The translations under genes were made by a program, and so were the position numbers. Positions 50,256-59,692 of a stretch of 64,000 nt of DNA are shown in pieces. The notes below the pieces were generated by a model that did no database searches, was not told where the DNA came from, and saw only the letters and a program-made list of their open reading frames with translations. This stretch comes from Streptomyces sp. ISL-87. Lineage in GTDB: Bacteria > Actinomycetota > Actinomycetes > Streptomycetales > Streptomycetaceae. Location of the stretch: assembly GCF_018614095.1 (NCBI RefSeq), contig NZ_JAGGOY010000034.1, positions 47,783-111,782 on the forward strand. Reading direction: 5' to 3'. Every line of letters starts with the position of its first letter. Positions within the stretch are counted from its first letter, which is position 1.

Positions 50256-51884
50256 GTGTCTGCCGCTTCGAGCTATGCGTCCGGAGTCTGTGAAGTGCCC
50301 CTGCTGGGTGACACGATCGGCGAGAACCTGGACCGCACCGTACGGATGTTCCCCGGGCACGACGCCCTCGTCGACATGGCCGCCGGCCGCCGGTGGACGT
50401 ACGCGGAGCTGGCCGCCGACGTGGACGCCCTGGCGCTCGGACTGCTGGGCCTCGGGATCGCCAAGGGGGACCGGGTCGGCATCTGGGCCCCCAACCGGGC
50501 GGAGTGGACGCTGGTGCAGTACGCCACCGCCAAGATCGGGGCGATCCTCGTCACCGTGAACCCCGCCTACCGCTCGCACGAGTTGGAGTACGTACTCCAG
50601 CAGTCCGGCATCCGGGTGTTGGCCGCGGTGGAGAGCTTCAAGAGCTCCGACTACGCCTCCGTGATCGAGGAGGTGCGGCCGCGCTGCCCGGAGCTGGAGT
50701 TCGTGGTCCTGCTGGAAGGCCCCCTCTGGACGTCCCTGCTGGAGCGCGGCCGGCAGGCCGACCCCGCCGACCTGGCCCGGGCTCAGGCCGGGCTGAGCCC
50801 GGACGACCCCGTCAACATCCAGTACACCTCCGGGACCACCGGCTTCCCCAAGGGTGCGACGCTGTCGCACCACAACATCCTCAACAACGGCTTCTTCGTC
50901 GGCGAGTTGTGCCACTACACCGAGCACGACCGGGTCTGTATCCCGGTGCCGTTCTACCACTGCTTCGGCATGGTGATGGGGAACCTCGCCTGCACCAGCC
51001 ACGGCGCGGCGATGGTGATCCCCGCGCCGTCGTTCGAACCGGGGGCCACCCTGGCGGCGATCGAGGCGGAGTCGTGCACCTCCCTCTACGGCGTCCCCAC
51101 CATGTTCATCGCGGAGCTGGCCGACCCCGGCTTCGACACCTACGACCTGTCCAGCCTGCGCACGGGGATCATGGCCGGCTCGCCCTGTCCGGTCGAGGTG
51201 ATGAAGGAGGTCATCGACCGGATGGGCATGACCGAGGTGTCCATCTGCTACGGGATGACGGAAACCTCACCGGTGTCGACGCAGACGCGCGCGGACGACT
51301 CGGTGGACCGCCGGGTGTCGACCGTGGGCCGCGTCGGGCCGCACCTGGAGGTGAAGGTGGTCGATCCGCAGTCCGGACGGACCGTGCCGCGCGGGGAACC
51401 CGGTGAGCTGTGCACCCGCGGCTACTCGGTCATGCTCGGCTACTGGGGCGAGCCGGAGCGGACCGCCGAGGCCGTCGACGCGGCACGCTGGATGCACACC
51501 GGCGACCTCGCGGTCATGGACGACGACGGCTACCTGAGCATCACCGGACGGATCAAGGACATGGTGATCCGGGGCGGGGAGAACCTGTACCCGCGCGAGA
51601 TCGAGGAGTTCCTCCACTCCCACCCGGACGTACTGGACGTTCAGGTCATCGGCGTACCCGACCCGAAGTACGGGGAGGAGCTCATGGCGTGGGTGCGGAT
51701 GCACGAGGGCGCCGAGCCGCTGACCGCGGCCGCCGTCCGCGCGTACTGCGACGGCCGGCTGGCCCACTTCAAGATCCCGCGCTACGTCCACGTCGTGGAG
51801 GAGTTCCCCATGACCGTCACCGGGAAGATCCGCAAGATCGAGATGCGCGAGATGGCGGTCCGCCTGCTGGAGCTCTCGCTGTAA
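50256..51884 (+). CDS. AMP-binding fatty-acyl-CoA synthetase
   Basis: 542 residues from GTG 50256, with CAGGGAG upstream. It is an ANL-superfamily adenylating enzyme: P-loop [21 protein letters not shown]5 motif [10 protein letters not shown]7 [15 protein letters not shown]8 [20 protein letters not shown] and A10 [14 protein letters not shown] with the catalytic Lys. It should activate a medium or long carboxylic acid to the CoA ester, closest to medium-chain acyl-CoA synthetases in pattern. Cytoplasmic and apparently monocistronic. Confidence 0.95.
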   Translation: MSAASSYASGVCEVPLLGDTIGENLDRTVRMFPGHDALVDMAAGRRWTYAELAADVDALALGLLGLGIAKGDRVGIWAPNRAEWTLVQYATAKIGAILVTVNPAYRSHELEYVLQQSGIRVLAAVESFKSSDYASVIEEVRPRCPELEFVVLLEGPLWTSLLERGRQADPADLARAQAGLSPDDPVNIQYTSGTTGFPKGATLSHHNILNNGFFVGELCHYTEHDRVCIPVPFYHCFGMVMGNLACTSHGAAMVIPAPSFEPGATLAAIEAESCTSLYGVPTMFIAELADPGFDTYDLSSLRTGIMAGSPCPVEVMKEVIDRMGMTEVSICYGMTETSPVSTQTRADDSVDRRVSTVGRVGPHLEVKVVDPQSGRTVPRGEPGELCTRGYSVMLGYWGEPERTAEAVDAARWMHTGDLAVMDDDGYLSITGRIKDMVIRGGENLYPREIEEFLHSHPDVLDVQVIGVPDPKYGEELMAWVRMHEGAEPLTAAAVRAYCDGRLAHFKIPRYVHVVEEFPMTVTGKIRKIEMREMAVRLLELSL

Positions 51885-51966
51885 GGGCAGCCGCCCCTCG
51901 CCCCCCGCCGCCCCCGCCCGCCGCTGCTCGATCGTGTACGAGCGCCGAGCGGCGAGCGGGCAGTCG

Positions 51967-52902
51967 TCAGTGCGGGATGCCGTCGATGAGTTCGCGCGCG
52001 CCTTGGCGCAGGAGGGCCACGGCGACGGAGGTTCCCAGAGTGGCGGGGTCGAGGGGGCCGGCCCATTCGTGCGCGCGCAGGATCCGCTTGCCGTCGGGGG
52101 TGAACACCTTCGCGTACAGCGCGAGCTCACCGTCGCCCTCGGTGGAGGCGTACCCGGCGATCGGCGAATTGCAGTGGCCCTGGAGGACGTGCAGGAGCAT
52201 GCGCTCGGCGGTGGCCTCGCGATGGGTGGCCGGGTCCCCGAGGGCGCTCACGGTCTCGATCAGCCGGGTGTCGCCCTCGCGGCACTGGAGCGCGAGGATC
52301 CCGGCGCCGATCGGCGGGCACATCGTCTCGACCGACAGGACCTCGGAGATGACGTCCGGGCGGCCGATCCTTTCGAGTCCGGAGACGGCCAGCAGCAGGG
52401 CGTCCGCCTCGCCCGCGGCGAGCTTGTCCAGCCGGCTGTTGGCGTTGCCCCGGATCGGTACGCACTCCAGGTGCGGGTGGGAAGCGGCGAGCTGGGCGAT
52501 CCGGCGGACCGACGAGGTCCCGACACGCGTCCCGGCGGGCAACTCGTCGAGGGTGAGCCCGCCCGGGTGTACGAGCGCGTCGCGGACGTCGTCCCGCCGG
52601 AGGAAGGCGGCGAACACGGTGCCGGCCGGCAGCGGCCGGTCCGCCGGGACGTCCTTGACGCAGTGCACGGCCAGGTCGGCGGTGCCGTCCAGGACCGCGG
52701 CGTCGACTTCCTTGGTGAAGGCCCCCTTGCCCTCGACGGCTGCCAGGTCGCCCATCCACTTGTCACCGGTCGTCTTCACGGGGATGACCTCGGTGGCGGT
52801 GCCGGGACAGAGCGCGGCCAGCTCACGGCGGACGCGCTCCACCTGCGCGAGGGCCATGGGGGAGTCGCGGGAGACGATGCGTACGAGTTCAGGAGCGGAC
52901 AT
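51967..52902 (-). CDS. hemC: Hydroxymethylbilane synthase (porphobilinogen deaminase)
   Basis: 311 residues from ATG 52902. The family motifs are present: [20 protein letters not shown], Asp in the [12 protein letters not shown] region, [32 protein letters not shown], and the cofactor Cys in [16 protein letters not shown]. It polymerises four porphobilinogen molecules for heme and cobalamin. It stands alone, away from other hem genes, so it may be a second copy. TATCGT ends 7 nt before the ATG, so a leaderless transcript is likely. Confidence 0.94.
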   Translation of the reverse strand: MSAPELVRIVSRDSPMALAQVERVRRELAALCPGTATEVIPVKTTGDKWMGDLAAVEGKGAFTKEVDAAVLDGTADLAVHCVKDVPADRPLPAGTVFAAFLRRDDVRDALVHPGGLTLDELPAGTRVGTSSVRRIAQLAASHPHLECVPIRGNANSRLDKLAAGEADALLLAVSGLERIGRPDVISEVLSVETMCPPIGAGILALQCREGDTRLIETVSALGDPATHREATAERMLLHVLQGHCNSPIAGYASTEGDGELALYAKVFTPDGKRILRAHEWAGPLDPATLGTSVAVALLRQGARELIDGIPH

Positions 52903-53128
52903 GCCGCCCACGATAGACCTCACATCCGGGCGCGGACGAACGACCAGGCCGGGGGGCCATCGCGGGCTGCTGGAGGAGAAGTTGGGATCCTGGACGGCCC
53001 CTTGGCAGTCCTTGGTCGTTACATGGAACGGATCGCCCCGCGCGGCTGTCTAGTCAGACGCGCACCCGACGGGGGTGCCACCGGACCTGAGGGTCCGGGT
53101 CGATTCGTCGCAGAGAGCTTCCTGATCC

Positions 53129-54241
53129 GTGAGTCTGACAAGCAGTGTGCTCCTGGTGTGCGTTGTGCTCGGCACCGCGCTGATGTTCACGGCCGCCGTG
53201 TGGCAGTGGCCACGGCTCACCCGGCGGGGCTGGCGGCAGGTCCTCGGCCGGGTGGGGGTGGTCCTCGCCGTGCAGGTGCTCCTGCTGGCCTCGGTCGGGC
53301 TCGCGGTGAACCGGAGCCTCCTGATCTACGGATCCTGGGCCGAGCTGGCGGGCCGGGAGAAGGCGGCGGCACTCCTGAGCCAGGACGCGGAAGGCAGTTC
53401 GGCCGTGAGGGTCATCGGCCGGCAGAAGACGGATGTGCCCGGCGGCGGAACACCGCACGTGGGCGGCGAGATCGAGAAGATCATGGTGCAGGGCCGGCAA
53501 TCCAACATCGCCACTCCGGCCTATGTGTACCTGCCGCCGGAATACTTCAAGAAGGGGAACGAGAAGCGGAAGTTCCCCGCCGCCGTCGTGCTCACCGGTT
53601 TCCCCGGTACGGCGGAGAACCTGCTCAAGGGGCTGCGGTACCCGAAGACGGCGTGGACGCTGGCCAAGCAGAAGAAGACGCAGCCGATGATCCTGGTGAT
53701 GATGCGGCCCACCGTCGCCCCGCCGCGCAACACCCAGTGCGTCGACATACCCGGCGGCCCGCAGACCGAGACCTTCTTCGGCACCGACCTTCCCCAGGCC
53801 CTGTCCGGCGTCTACCGCATCGGAACCAAGCCTGCGAACTGGGCCATCATGGGTGATTCCACCGGAGGTTACTGCGCGCTGAAGATCGCTTTGGAGCATC
53901 CGGAGAGCTACGCGGCCGGGGTGGGTCTGTCGGCTGACTACAAGCCGGAGATCGACGCGGACTCCGGGGACCTCTTCCACGGGAACACCAAGGAGGAGAA
54001 ACGATCCGACCTGCTGTGGAGCCTGGATCACCTGCCGCAGGGCAAGTCCTCCTTCCTGGTCACCACGTCGCTCCAGGGCGAGGGCAACTTCAAGCCGACG
54101 CAGAAGTTCATCGAGAAGGTGAAGGCCCCCGCGCGCGTCTCGTCGATCACCCTTGACCACGGAGGGCACAACTTCAACACGTGGAACCGGGAGATCCCGC
54201 CTTCGCTGGAGTGGCTCAGCGGGCGCCTCACCGCGGAATAA
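53129..54241 (+). CDS. Membrane-anchored esterase (esterase D/antigen-85-like)
   Basis: 370 residues from GTG 53129. Two hydrophobic N-terminal segments (LTSSVLLVCVVLGTALMF and GVVLAVQVLLLASVGLAVN) anchor it. The outer domain is an alpha/beta hydrolase: YVYLPPEYFKKGNEKRKFPA, nucleophile elbow IMGDSTGGYCAL, and DHGGHNFNTW with the likely catalytic His. This resembles esterase D/mycolyltransferase-type enzymes. It may deacylate or transfer acyl groups at the cell surface; the substrate is unknown. Confidence 0.87.
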   Translation: MSLTSSVLLVCVVLGTALMFTAAVWQWPRLTRRGWRQVLGRVGVVLAVQVLLLASVGLAVNRSLLIYGSWAELAGREKAAALLSQDAEGSSAVRVIGRQKTDVPGGGTPHVGGEIEKIMVQGRQSNIATPAYVYLPPEYFKKGNEKRKFPAAVVLTGFPGTAENLLKGLRYPKTAWTLAKQKKTQPMILVMMRPTVAPPRNTQCVDIPGGPQTETFFGTDLPQALSGVYRIGTKPANWAIMGDSTGGYCALKIALEHPESYAAGVGLSADYKPEIDADSGDLFHGNTKEEKRSDLLWSLDHLPQGKSSFLVTTSLQGEGNFKPTQKFIEKVKAPARVSSITLDHGGHNFNTWNREIPPSLEWLSGRLTAE

Positions 54242-54284
54242 ACCCCGCGGGGTCCTGGGACAGCGCGGACCGCAGGGGGCTGCA

Positions 54285-54314
54285 CGGACCGCAGCGGACC
54301 GCAGCGGACCGCAG
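54285..54314. repeat. Three tandem copies of a 10-bp repeat
   Basis: CGGACCGCAG is repeated at 54285, 54295 and 54305, with a fourth separate copy at 54266. It lies between the esterase stop and the terminator and partly overlaps the terminator stem. Confidence 0.85.
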
Positions 54315-54332
54315 CCCCGTGAGGGGCTGCGG
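54309..54332. terminator. Bidirectional terminator
   Basis: CCGCAGCCCC and its complement form a 10-bp stem around a GTGA tetraloop, between the converging esterase (stop 54241) and secreted-protein gene (stop 54345). Confidence 0.75.
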
Positions 54333-54344
54333 CGGGGCGCGGGG

Positions 54345-54848
54345 TCAGTGGAACAGCATGGAGGCGCCCCCGGCGGCCGTGGTGACCGAGCCGGGGCAGA
54401 GGAAGCTCCCCGAGACCTTGGTCGCCGTAAAGGCCTGGTTGACGTACTTCCGGGTGTCTCCGTCGCGGTTCCACACGATGTTCGTGGCCTTGTAGCGGCA
54501 GGAGATGAAGCTCTGCTTGCCGGTGATGTCGATGGCGTCCGTCTTTGCGAGGCCGCCGGCGTCGTCGAAGGTGAACACGGGATCGTTGTTGAGGGCGGCG
54601 GTGATGCCGCCGTCGCAGGCCAGGTTGCCGCCCGGCTGGTTGATGGTCGTGCGGTCGACGGTCAGTGTGCTCGGCGCGTTGGCGCTGGTGCGCGCGTTGG
54701 TCCAGGTGCAGTTGTTGCCGGCGACCGCGATGACGCCGTCGAGCTGCTGGTCGGCCGCGGGGCCCACGGCCAACGCCGCCGTCGATCCGCCGGCGACCAT
54801 CGCGGCCACCAGGGCGGTGACGCCCGCCCATTTCGAGATCTGCATCAT
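54345..54848 (-). CDS. Small secreted protein of unknown function
   Basis: 167 residues from ATG 54848, with AGAGGAG 7 nt upstream. The signal peptide (WAGVTALVAAMVAGGSTAAL) is cut near ALAVGPA. The mature part has four cysteines (GNNCTWTN, LACDGG, ISCRYK, FLCPGS) that probably form two disulphides, and beta-strand-like segments. I do not recognise a family with a known function. Exported and probably soluble. Confidence 0.8.
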   Translation of the reverse strand: MMQISKWAGVTALVAAMVAGGSTAALAVGPAADQQLDGVIAVAGNNCTWTNARTSANAPSTLTVDRTTINQPGGNLACDGGITAALNNDPVFTFDDAGGLAKTDAIDITGKQSFISCRYKATNIVWNRDGDTRKYVNQAFTATKVSGSFLCPGSVTTAAGGASMLFH

Positions 54849-55151
54849 GCTGCTGCTCCTCTTTGCCACGTCCTTGTGGGGGTGTGAAGCGCGGCTTGGG
54901 GGGCCGCGCCGGCATGCCGTGCGGATCCGGGCCCGGCAGGGAAAGTCCCACAGGGACCTTGAAATGTCAGGACCATGCCAATCATTTGGCTGGATGGCGC
55001 CGTTCGCGGCTTGGCCCGCGGTGTCCCGGACAGGCGCTGAGATGGGGGGACAGCCACGTCCTGTCCGGGACAGCCGTGAGCCGTTGCCCGGCCGGAACGC
55101 CCGGTGGAAACGTCCGGTGTGACGACGCGAGCAAGCCCGCCGTCGTTTTTT
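54849..55151. other. Intergenic region upstream of the secreted-protein gene
   Basis: About 300 bp with no credible gene. On the minus strand TTGGCA (plus strand 54976-54981) could be a -35 element for the secreted protein. Short inverted repeats occur (GCCAA-N3-TTGGC near 54978). A T-rich spot (CGTCGTTTTTTCCGACG, 55141-55157) marks the edge of the satellite that follows. Confidence 0.4.
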
Positions 55152-55256
55152 CCGACGTCCCGACGTCCCGACGTCCCGACGTCCCGGCGTCCCGACGTCC
55201 CGACGTCCCGACGTCCCGGCGTCCCGACGTCCCGGCGTCCCGGCGTCCCGACGTAC
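55152..55256. repeat. 9-bp satellite, about 12 copies
   Basis: The unit CGACGTCCC, with variant CGGCGTCCC, is repeated about 12 times with no spacers. Most units carry the 6-bp palindrome GACGTC. It lies between the secreted-protein promoter and the 3' end of the beta-lactamase-like gene. No repeat-with-spacer structure is present, so it is not a CRISPR array. Confidence 0.92.
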
Positions 55257-55334
55257 TGGCGGGCGGCCGGATCACCCCGTGGGCGGCAAGCCCCCGCGTG
55301 CCGGAGGCCTGCCGCCGATGACGTTACCGCGGTG

Positions 55335-56687
<1,353 letters not shown>

Positions 56688-56747
56688 CTACGGAAGATCA
56701 CGGGGCGTCGTGCGCCGGCCGCGGGCCCGCCGCACGTGCCGTACGTC

Positions 56748-56943
56748 TCAGAACGTGCAGGTGGGAACTCCGTCCAGCCACGCGGGCCCCTGGATGTAGA
56801 CATTGGTCAACCACGCCTTGTAGCCGGGCAGGTGGGACCACGCGTCGTTGGTGTAGCCGTCGGAGGTGACCCGCTCCGCGTGCTTCTGGCACTCGACGCG
56901 GATGGTCGTCGCCCCGGGGAAGGCGTAGACGCGCGCGGCCGCC
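56748..56943 (-). pseudogene. C-terminal remnant of a secreted SH3-like protein
   Basis: Reading the minus strand, about 65 codons give FPGATTIRVECQKHAERV, SDGYTNDAWSHLPGYKAW and LTNVYIQGPAWLDGVPTC before the stop at 56748. This is the end of a small secreted protein type (SH3-like, with paired cysteines) known to me from Streptomyces. Nothing upstream continues it: the frame meets unrelated WD40-like sequence. No start codon or signal peptide remains. Confidence 0.6.
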
Positions 56944-56951
56944 GTGGACGG

Positions 56952-57250
56952 CTACCGCCGCCCGTCGGGCGCGAAGGCAACGGCCCGGGCGCCCGTCGTA
57001 CTCGGCGGGAGAACCGCCGGCGCGCTGTGCCCGGCCGTGTCCCAGAGCCGTACGGGACCCTCCGTGGAGGTGGCCGCGAGGGTCCGGCCGTCGGGGCTGA
57101 AGGCGACCGAGCGCACCCGCCCGGGGAGGGTGAACGACGCGGTGGTCCGGCGGTCGGCCACCCGGCGCAGCAGCACCGTCCCACCCGTGCGCTCGTATCC
57201 CGCGACGGTCAGGGTGGAACCCTCGCGCTGCTGCCAGGTGGCCCATCAGC
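56952..57250 (-). pseudogene. WD40-repeat protein fragment
   Basis: About 100 codons in one minus-strand frame, open from a stop near 57250 to TAG at 56952. It gives two WD40-type blades: VRSVAFSPDGRTLAATST, then GPVRLWDTAG and ARAVAFAPDGRR. WD40 proteins need about seven blades. The fragment has no start and probably derives from the C-terminal propeller of a larger signalling protein. Confidence 0.65.
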
Positions 57251-57521
57251 GCGTGGGACACGAGGGGCAGTGCCCCCGACGGCGCGTCACCGGGTGCGGT
57301 CCCCGCTGACGCCTTCCGCCTTGCCCCCGCGCACCCTGGGGTCGACGGGTTGCCCGTTGCCCGTCGGCCGGGCGACCGGGCGACCGGGAAACCGCCGATG
57401 ACCTGGCCGGATCCGGAAACGAGGTCAACAGCTGGTCGCGAGGACCCCCCTGAAAGCCCGTCGGGCGGTCCTACTAGCCTGGGGGCCAGCCCACACGAGC
57501 CAGCACACAAGGGGGAAGCCG

Positions 57522-58082
57522 GTGAGCGATGACACCCTGCCCGAGCCGGACCAGCTACCGCTCACGCCGGACGAGCTGAAGAAGCGCGACCTGGAGTACC
57601 TCTCTCCGCTCTACAAGGCGCCGCCCGCCGACGCTTACGCCGACCCGACCACCCCGCGTCTGCTCCAGCCGGAGCCGTTGCCGCTTCAGCAGTCGCCGCT
57701 CTTCAAGCCGCCCGCGCCCACGGGGCCCAGGGGTCCGCACGGGGAGCTCCCGGGCCAGCGGCTCAATATCGAGCCCGTGATCCTCAACAAGGCGGCGGGC
57801 AGCGCGGACGAGATCCACACCGCCTTCACCAAGCCGGCCGCCGCCCTGGAGGAGCCCGCAAAGACCGCGAGCACCGCCATGGCGGGCTGGGAGTCCGCGT
57901 CCGCGCTCCGCGTGGCCCACAAACAGTGGGAGACCCAGGCCGGAACGGTGGCGGGCTGGCTCGCCCACATAGCCGAGAGCCTGCGGGCCGGGGCCCGCGA
58001 CCACACCAAGACGGACGCCGCCATCGAAGAGGCGTTCCGCGGGGTGAAGCCCCACCGCCGCTCGCTTCTTGAGGGACTCTGA
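57522..58082 (+). CDS. WXG100-like protein, possible type VII secretion-related
   Basis: 186 residues from GTG 57522, with GGGGGAAG upstream. The N-terminal half is Pro-rich (PLYKAPPADAYADPTTPRLL). The C-terminal half is a helical hairpin (AMAGWESASALRVAHKQWET, VAGWLAHIAESLRAGARDH) like WXG100/ESX proteins, though the WXG turn itself reads GWES. Streptomyces use such proteins as T7SS substrates or toxin chaperones. It is followed by two tiny coupled ORFs, so its partner genes seem lost. Confidence 0.72.
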   Translation: MSDDTLPEPDQLPLTPDELKKRDLEYLSPLYKAPPADAYADPTTPRLLQPEPLPLQQSPLFKPPAPTGPRGPHGELPGQRLNIEPVILNKAAGSADEIHTAFTKPAAALEEPAKTASTAMAGWESASALRVAHKQWETQAGTVAGWLAHIAESLRAGARDHTKTDAAIEEAFRGVKPHRRSLLEGL

Positions 58083-58191
58083 TGACGTCGTTCTACCGGG
58101 AGATCCTCGACACCGGCCTCGGAAGGGGGCCGCGGCCCCCTATGCCCGGCGGATGACCGACGACATCCAGGGCCGGCCGCGCAAGAACTGA
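58082..58191 (+). pseudogene. Two collapsed ORFs coupled to the WXG100-like gene
   Basis: ATG 58082 overlaps the WXG100-like stop (ATGA) and reads 24 residues (MTSFYREILDTGLG ... PPMPGG). Its stop overlaps a second ATG at 58153 (ATGA again) that reads 12 residues (MTDDIQGRPRKN). Inside is an 18-bp perfect GC palindrome (58124-58141). The chain of ATGA overlaps suggests an operon whose downstream genes were removed by deletions that left only their ends. Confidence 0.5.
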
Positions 58192-58201
58192 CCCCGGCGG
58201 T

Positions 58202-58441
58202 TCACGGCGATGCGGGCCTGCGGGCCTGTACGGGGTGGGTGAGGGTCTGGTGCCCGCCCGAGGCCAGCATCCGCACCTCGCCCTGGTCGCTGATCTCGGC
58301 GCGGACGATCCCGGTGGCATCGGCGTAGACCGGATGGCCGCCGGGACCTGTCTGCTCGGTGCGCGAGACGACCACGCTGTCCCCCGCCTCGGCGCCGGGC
58401 TCGGCGCCGTCGAACACCAACTCGTAACGGTCCTCGCTCAC
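58202..58441 (-). CDS. Small DUF6296-like protein
   Basis: 79 residues from GTG 58441, with GGGAGG 7 nt upstream. It reads RYELVFDGAEPGAEAGDSVV, then GPGGHPVYADATGIVRAEIS and VRMLASGGHQTLTHPVQARR, the pattern I recall for DUF6296 of Streptomyces. It is small, cytoplasmic and of unknown function. It follows the SDR gene after 122 bp. Confidence 0.72.
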   Translation of the reverse strand: MSEDRYELVFDGAEPGAEAGDSVVVSRTEQTGPGGHPVYADATGIVRAEISDQGEVRMLASGGHQTLTHPVQARRPASP

Positions 58442-58563
58442 CCGCGTACCTCCCGGTTCCACCCGCCGGGTCCGTCCGGCGCGGCACGGCCCACGTCGGC
58501 GGCCTGTGTCCAACCTGCACCATCGCAGGCCCCGGCCGGGCGCACCACGCGGGTGGACGGGGG

Positions 58564-59280
58564 TCAGGCGATCGAACCCCCGCCGTCCACGAACAGCGTC
58601 GTACCCGTCATATAGGCGTTGCCCGCGACCATCGCGATCGCCGCGGCGACGTCCTGGGGCTCGCCCACCCGGTTCACCGGGAGGCGCTGCGAGGCCGCCT
58701 CGTACATCGCCTCGCGGCCGCCCGCGGGCAGACCGTCCCACAGCGGCGTGCGCAGCAGCCCGGGGGAGACGGCGTTGACGCGGACCGGGGACAGTTCCAG
58801 GGCGAGCCCGCGCACCAGGGCCTCCAGGGCCGCGTTGATCGCGCTCTGCAGCGCGGAGGCCCGGCCCGGACGTACGGAGAGATAGCCGGTGACGATGGTG
58901 AGGGAGCCCGCCGGGTCCACGCCGACAGCGCGCGCGAGCCGGTAGGCGCCCCAGAACTTGCTGTCCATCGCCGCGTACGCGTCCTCCAGCGGCAGGGTGT
59001 CCACCCGGCCCATCGGTGTCTCGGCGGCCGAGACGACCACGTGGTCGAAGGCGCCGGCGCCTTCGGCGAAGGCGGCGACCGCCTCCGAGTCGCGCAGGTC
59101 GAGCACGTGCCCGGCCGCCGCCGGGCCGAGTGACTTCACCGCGCGGCGCACCTTGTCCTCGGAGCGCGAGACGACGGTGACCTCCGCGCCGCGGGCCGCG
59201 AACGCCTCGGCGGACGCCAGGCCCACTCCCGACGTGCCGCCGGCTATAAGGACCCGTCGGCCCTGGAACTCGTTCGTCAT
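58564..59280 (-). CDS. SDR-family protein lacking the YxxxK motif
   Basis: 238 residues from ATG 59280, overlapping the tautomerase stop as ATGA. The Rossmann start is VLIAGGTSGVGLASAEAFAA (cofactor motif TGxxxGxG diverged to GGTSGVG), with VVVSAAE. The usual Tyr-x3-Lys is replaced by Gln-x3-Asn in ALQSAINAALEALVRGLALE, so normal SDR catalysis is doubtful. Such variants recur in actinobacteria. It may bind NADP and act with the tautomerase beside it. Confidence 0.88.
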   Translation of the reverse strand: MTNEFQGRRVLIAGGTSGVGLASAEAFAARGAEVTVVSRSEDKVRRAVKSLGPAAAGHVLDLRDSEAVAAFAEGAGAFDHVVVSAAETPMGRVDTLPLEDAYAAMDSKFWGAYRLARAVGVDPAGSLTIVTGYLSVRPGRASALQSAINAALEALVRGLALELSPVRVNAVSPGLLRTPLWDGLPAGGREAMYEAASQRLPVNRVGEPQDVAAAIAMVAGNAYMTGTTLFVDGGGSIA

Positions 59281-59666
59281 GCTGCGCCTCCTGCGGCGTG
59301 GTCGGTGGATCGGGTACGGGCATAGCTCGGCCGGTCGAGCTCGGTGATCTGTACGGACACGTCGCAGTCCGTCTCGGCCAGGGTGCGGCGGAAGTGCTCG
59401 CGCAGGACCGCCAGCGCGGCTTCGCTCACGGCGGTGCGCAGCTCGGGCGGCTTGCCGCCGAAGGTGCGGATGTCCAGGTTCACAAAGGCCTGTTCACGGC
59501 TTCCGTCGCCGATGAAGTACGTCCGCACCCGCGTGGCGCGGCTCTTGAAGTCCTGTAGGCGGAACCCGCCCGCGCCGGCGAGCGCGCTGTGCAGCTCGGT
59601 GAATAGGGCTGTGGCGTCGACGGTCTCCCGTATGTTGCCGGAGTACTCGAGTACGAGGTGCGGCAT
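59277..59666 (-). CDS. CHMI-like tautomerase
   Basis: 129 residues from ATG 59666, 26 bp after the MFS stop. It follows the 5-carboxymethyl-2-hydroxymuconate isomerase pattern: Pro directly after Met (MPHLVLEYSGNI, the catalytic base in tautomerases), RVRTYFIGDGSREQAFVNLD and FRRTLAETDCDVSVQITELD. The isomerase interconverts keto and enol forms of hydroxymuconate-type acids. With a FAH-family gene nearby this hints at aromatic or tailored diacid metabolism. Confidence 0.87.
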   Translation of the reverse strand: MPHLVLEYSGNIRETVDATALFTELHSALAGAGGFRLQDFKSRATRVRTYFIGDGSREQAFVNLDIRTFGGKPPELRTAVSEAALAVLREHFRRTLAETDCDVSVQITELDRPSYARTRSTDHAAGGAA

Positions 59667-59692
59667 TCCGTGGCTCCTTCTCGGTGCTGCTT

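Noticed and set aside
55152..55256. Possible CRISPR-like array
   Set aside because: The 9-bp units are continuous without spacers and no cas genes are near.
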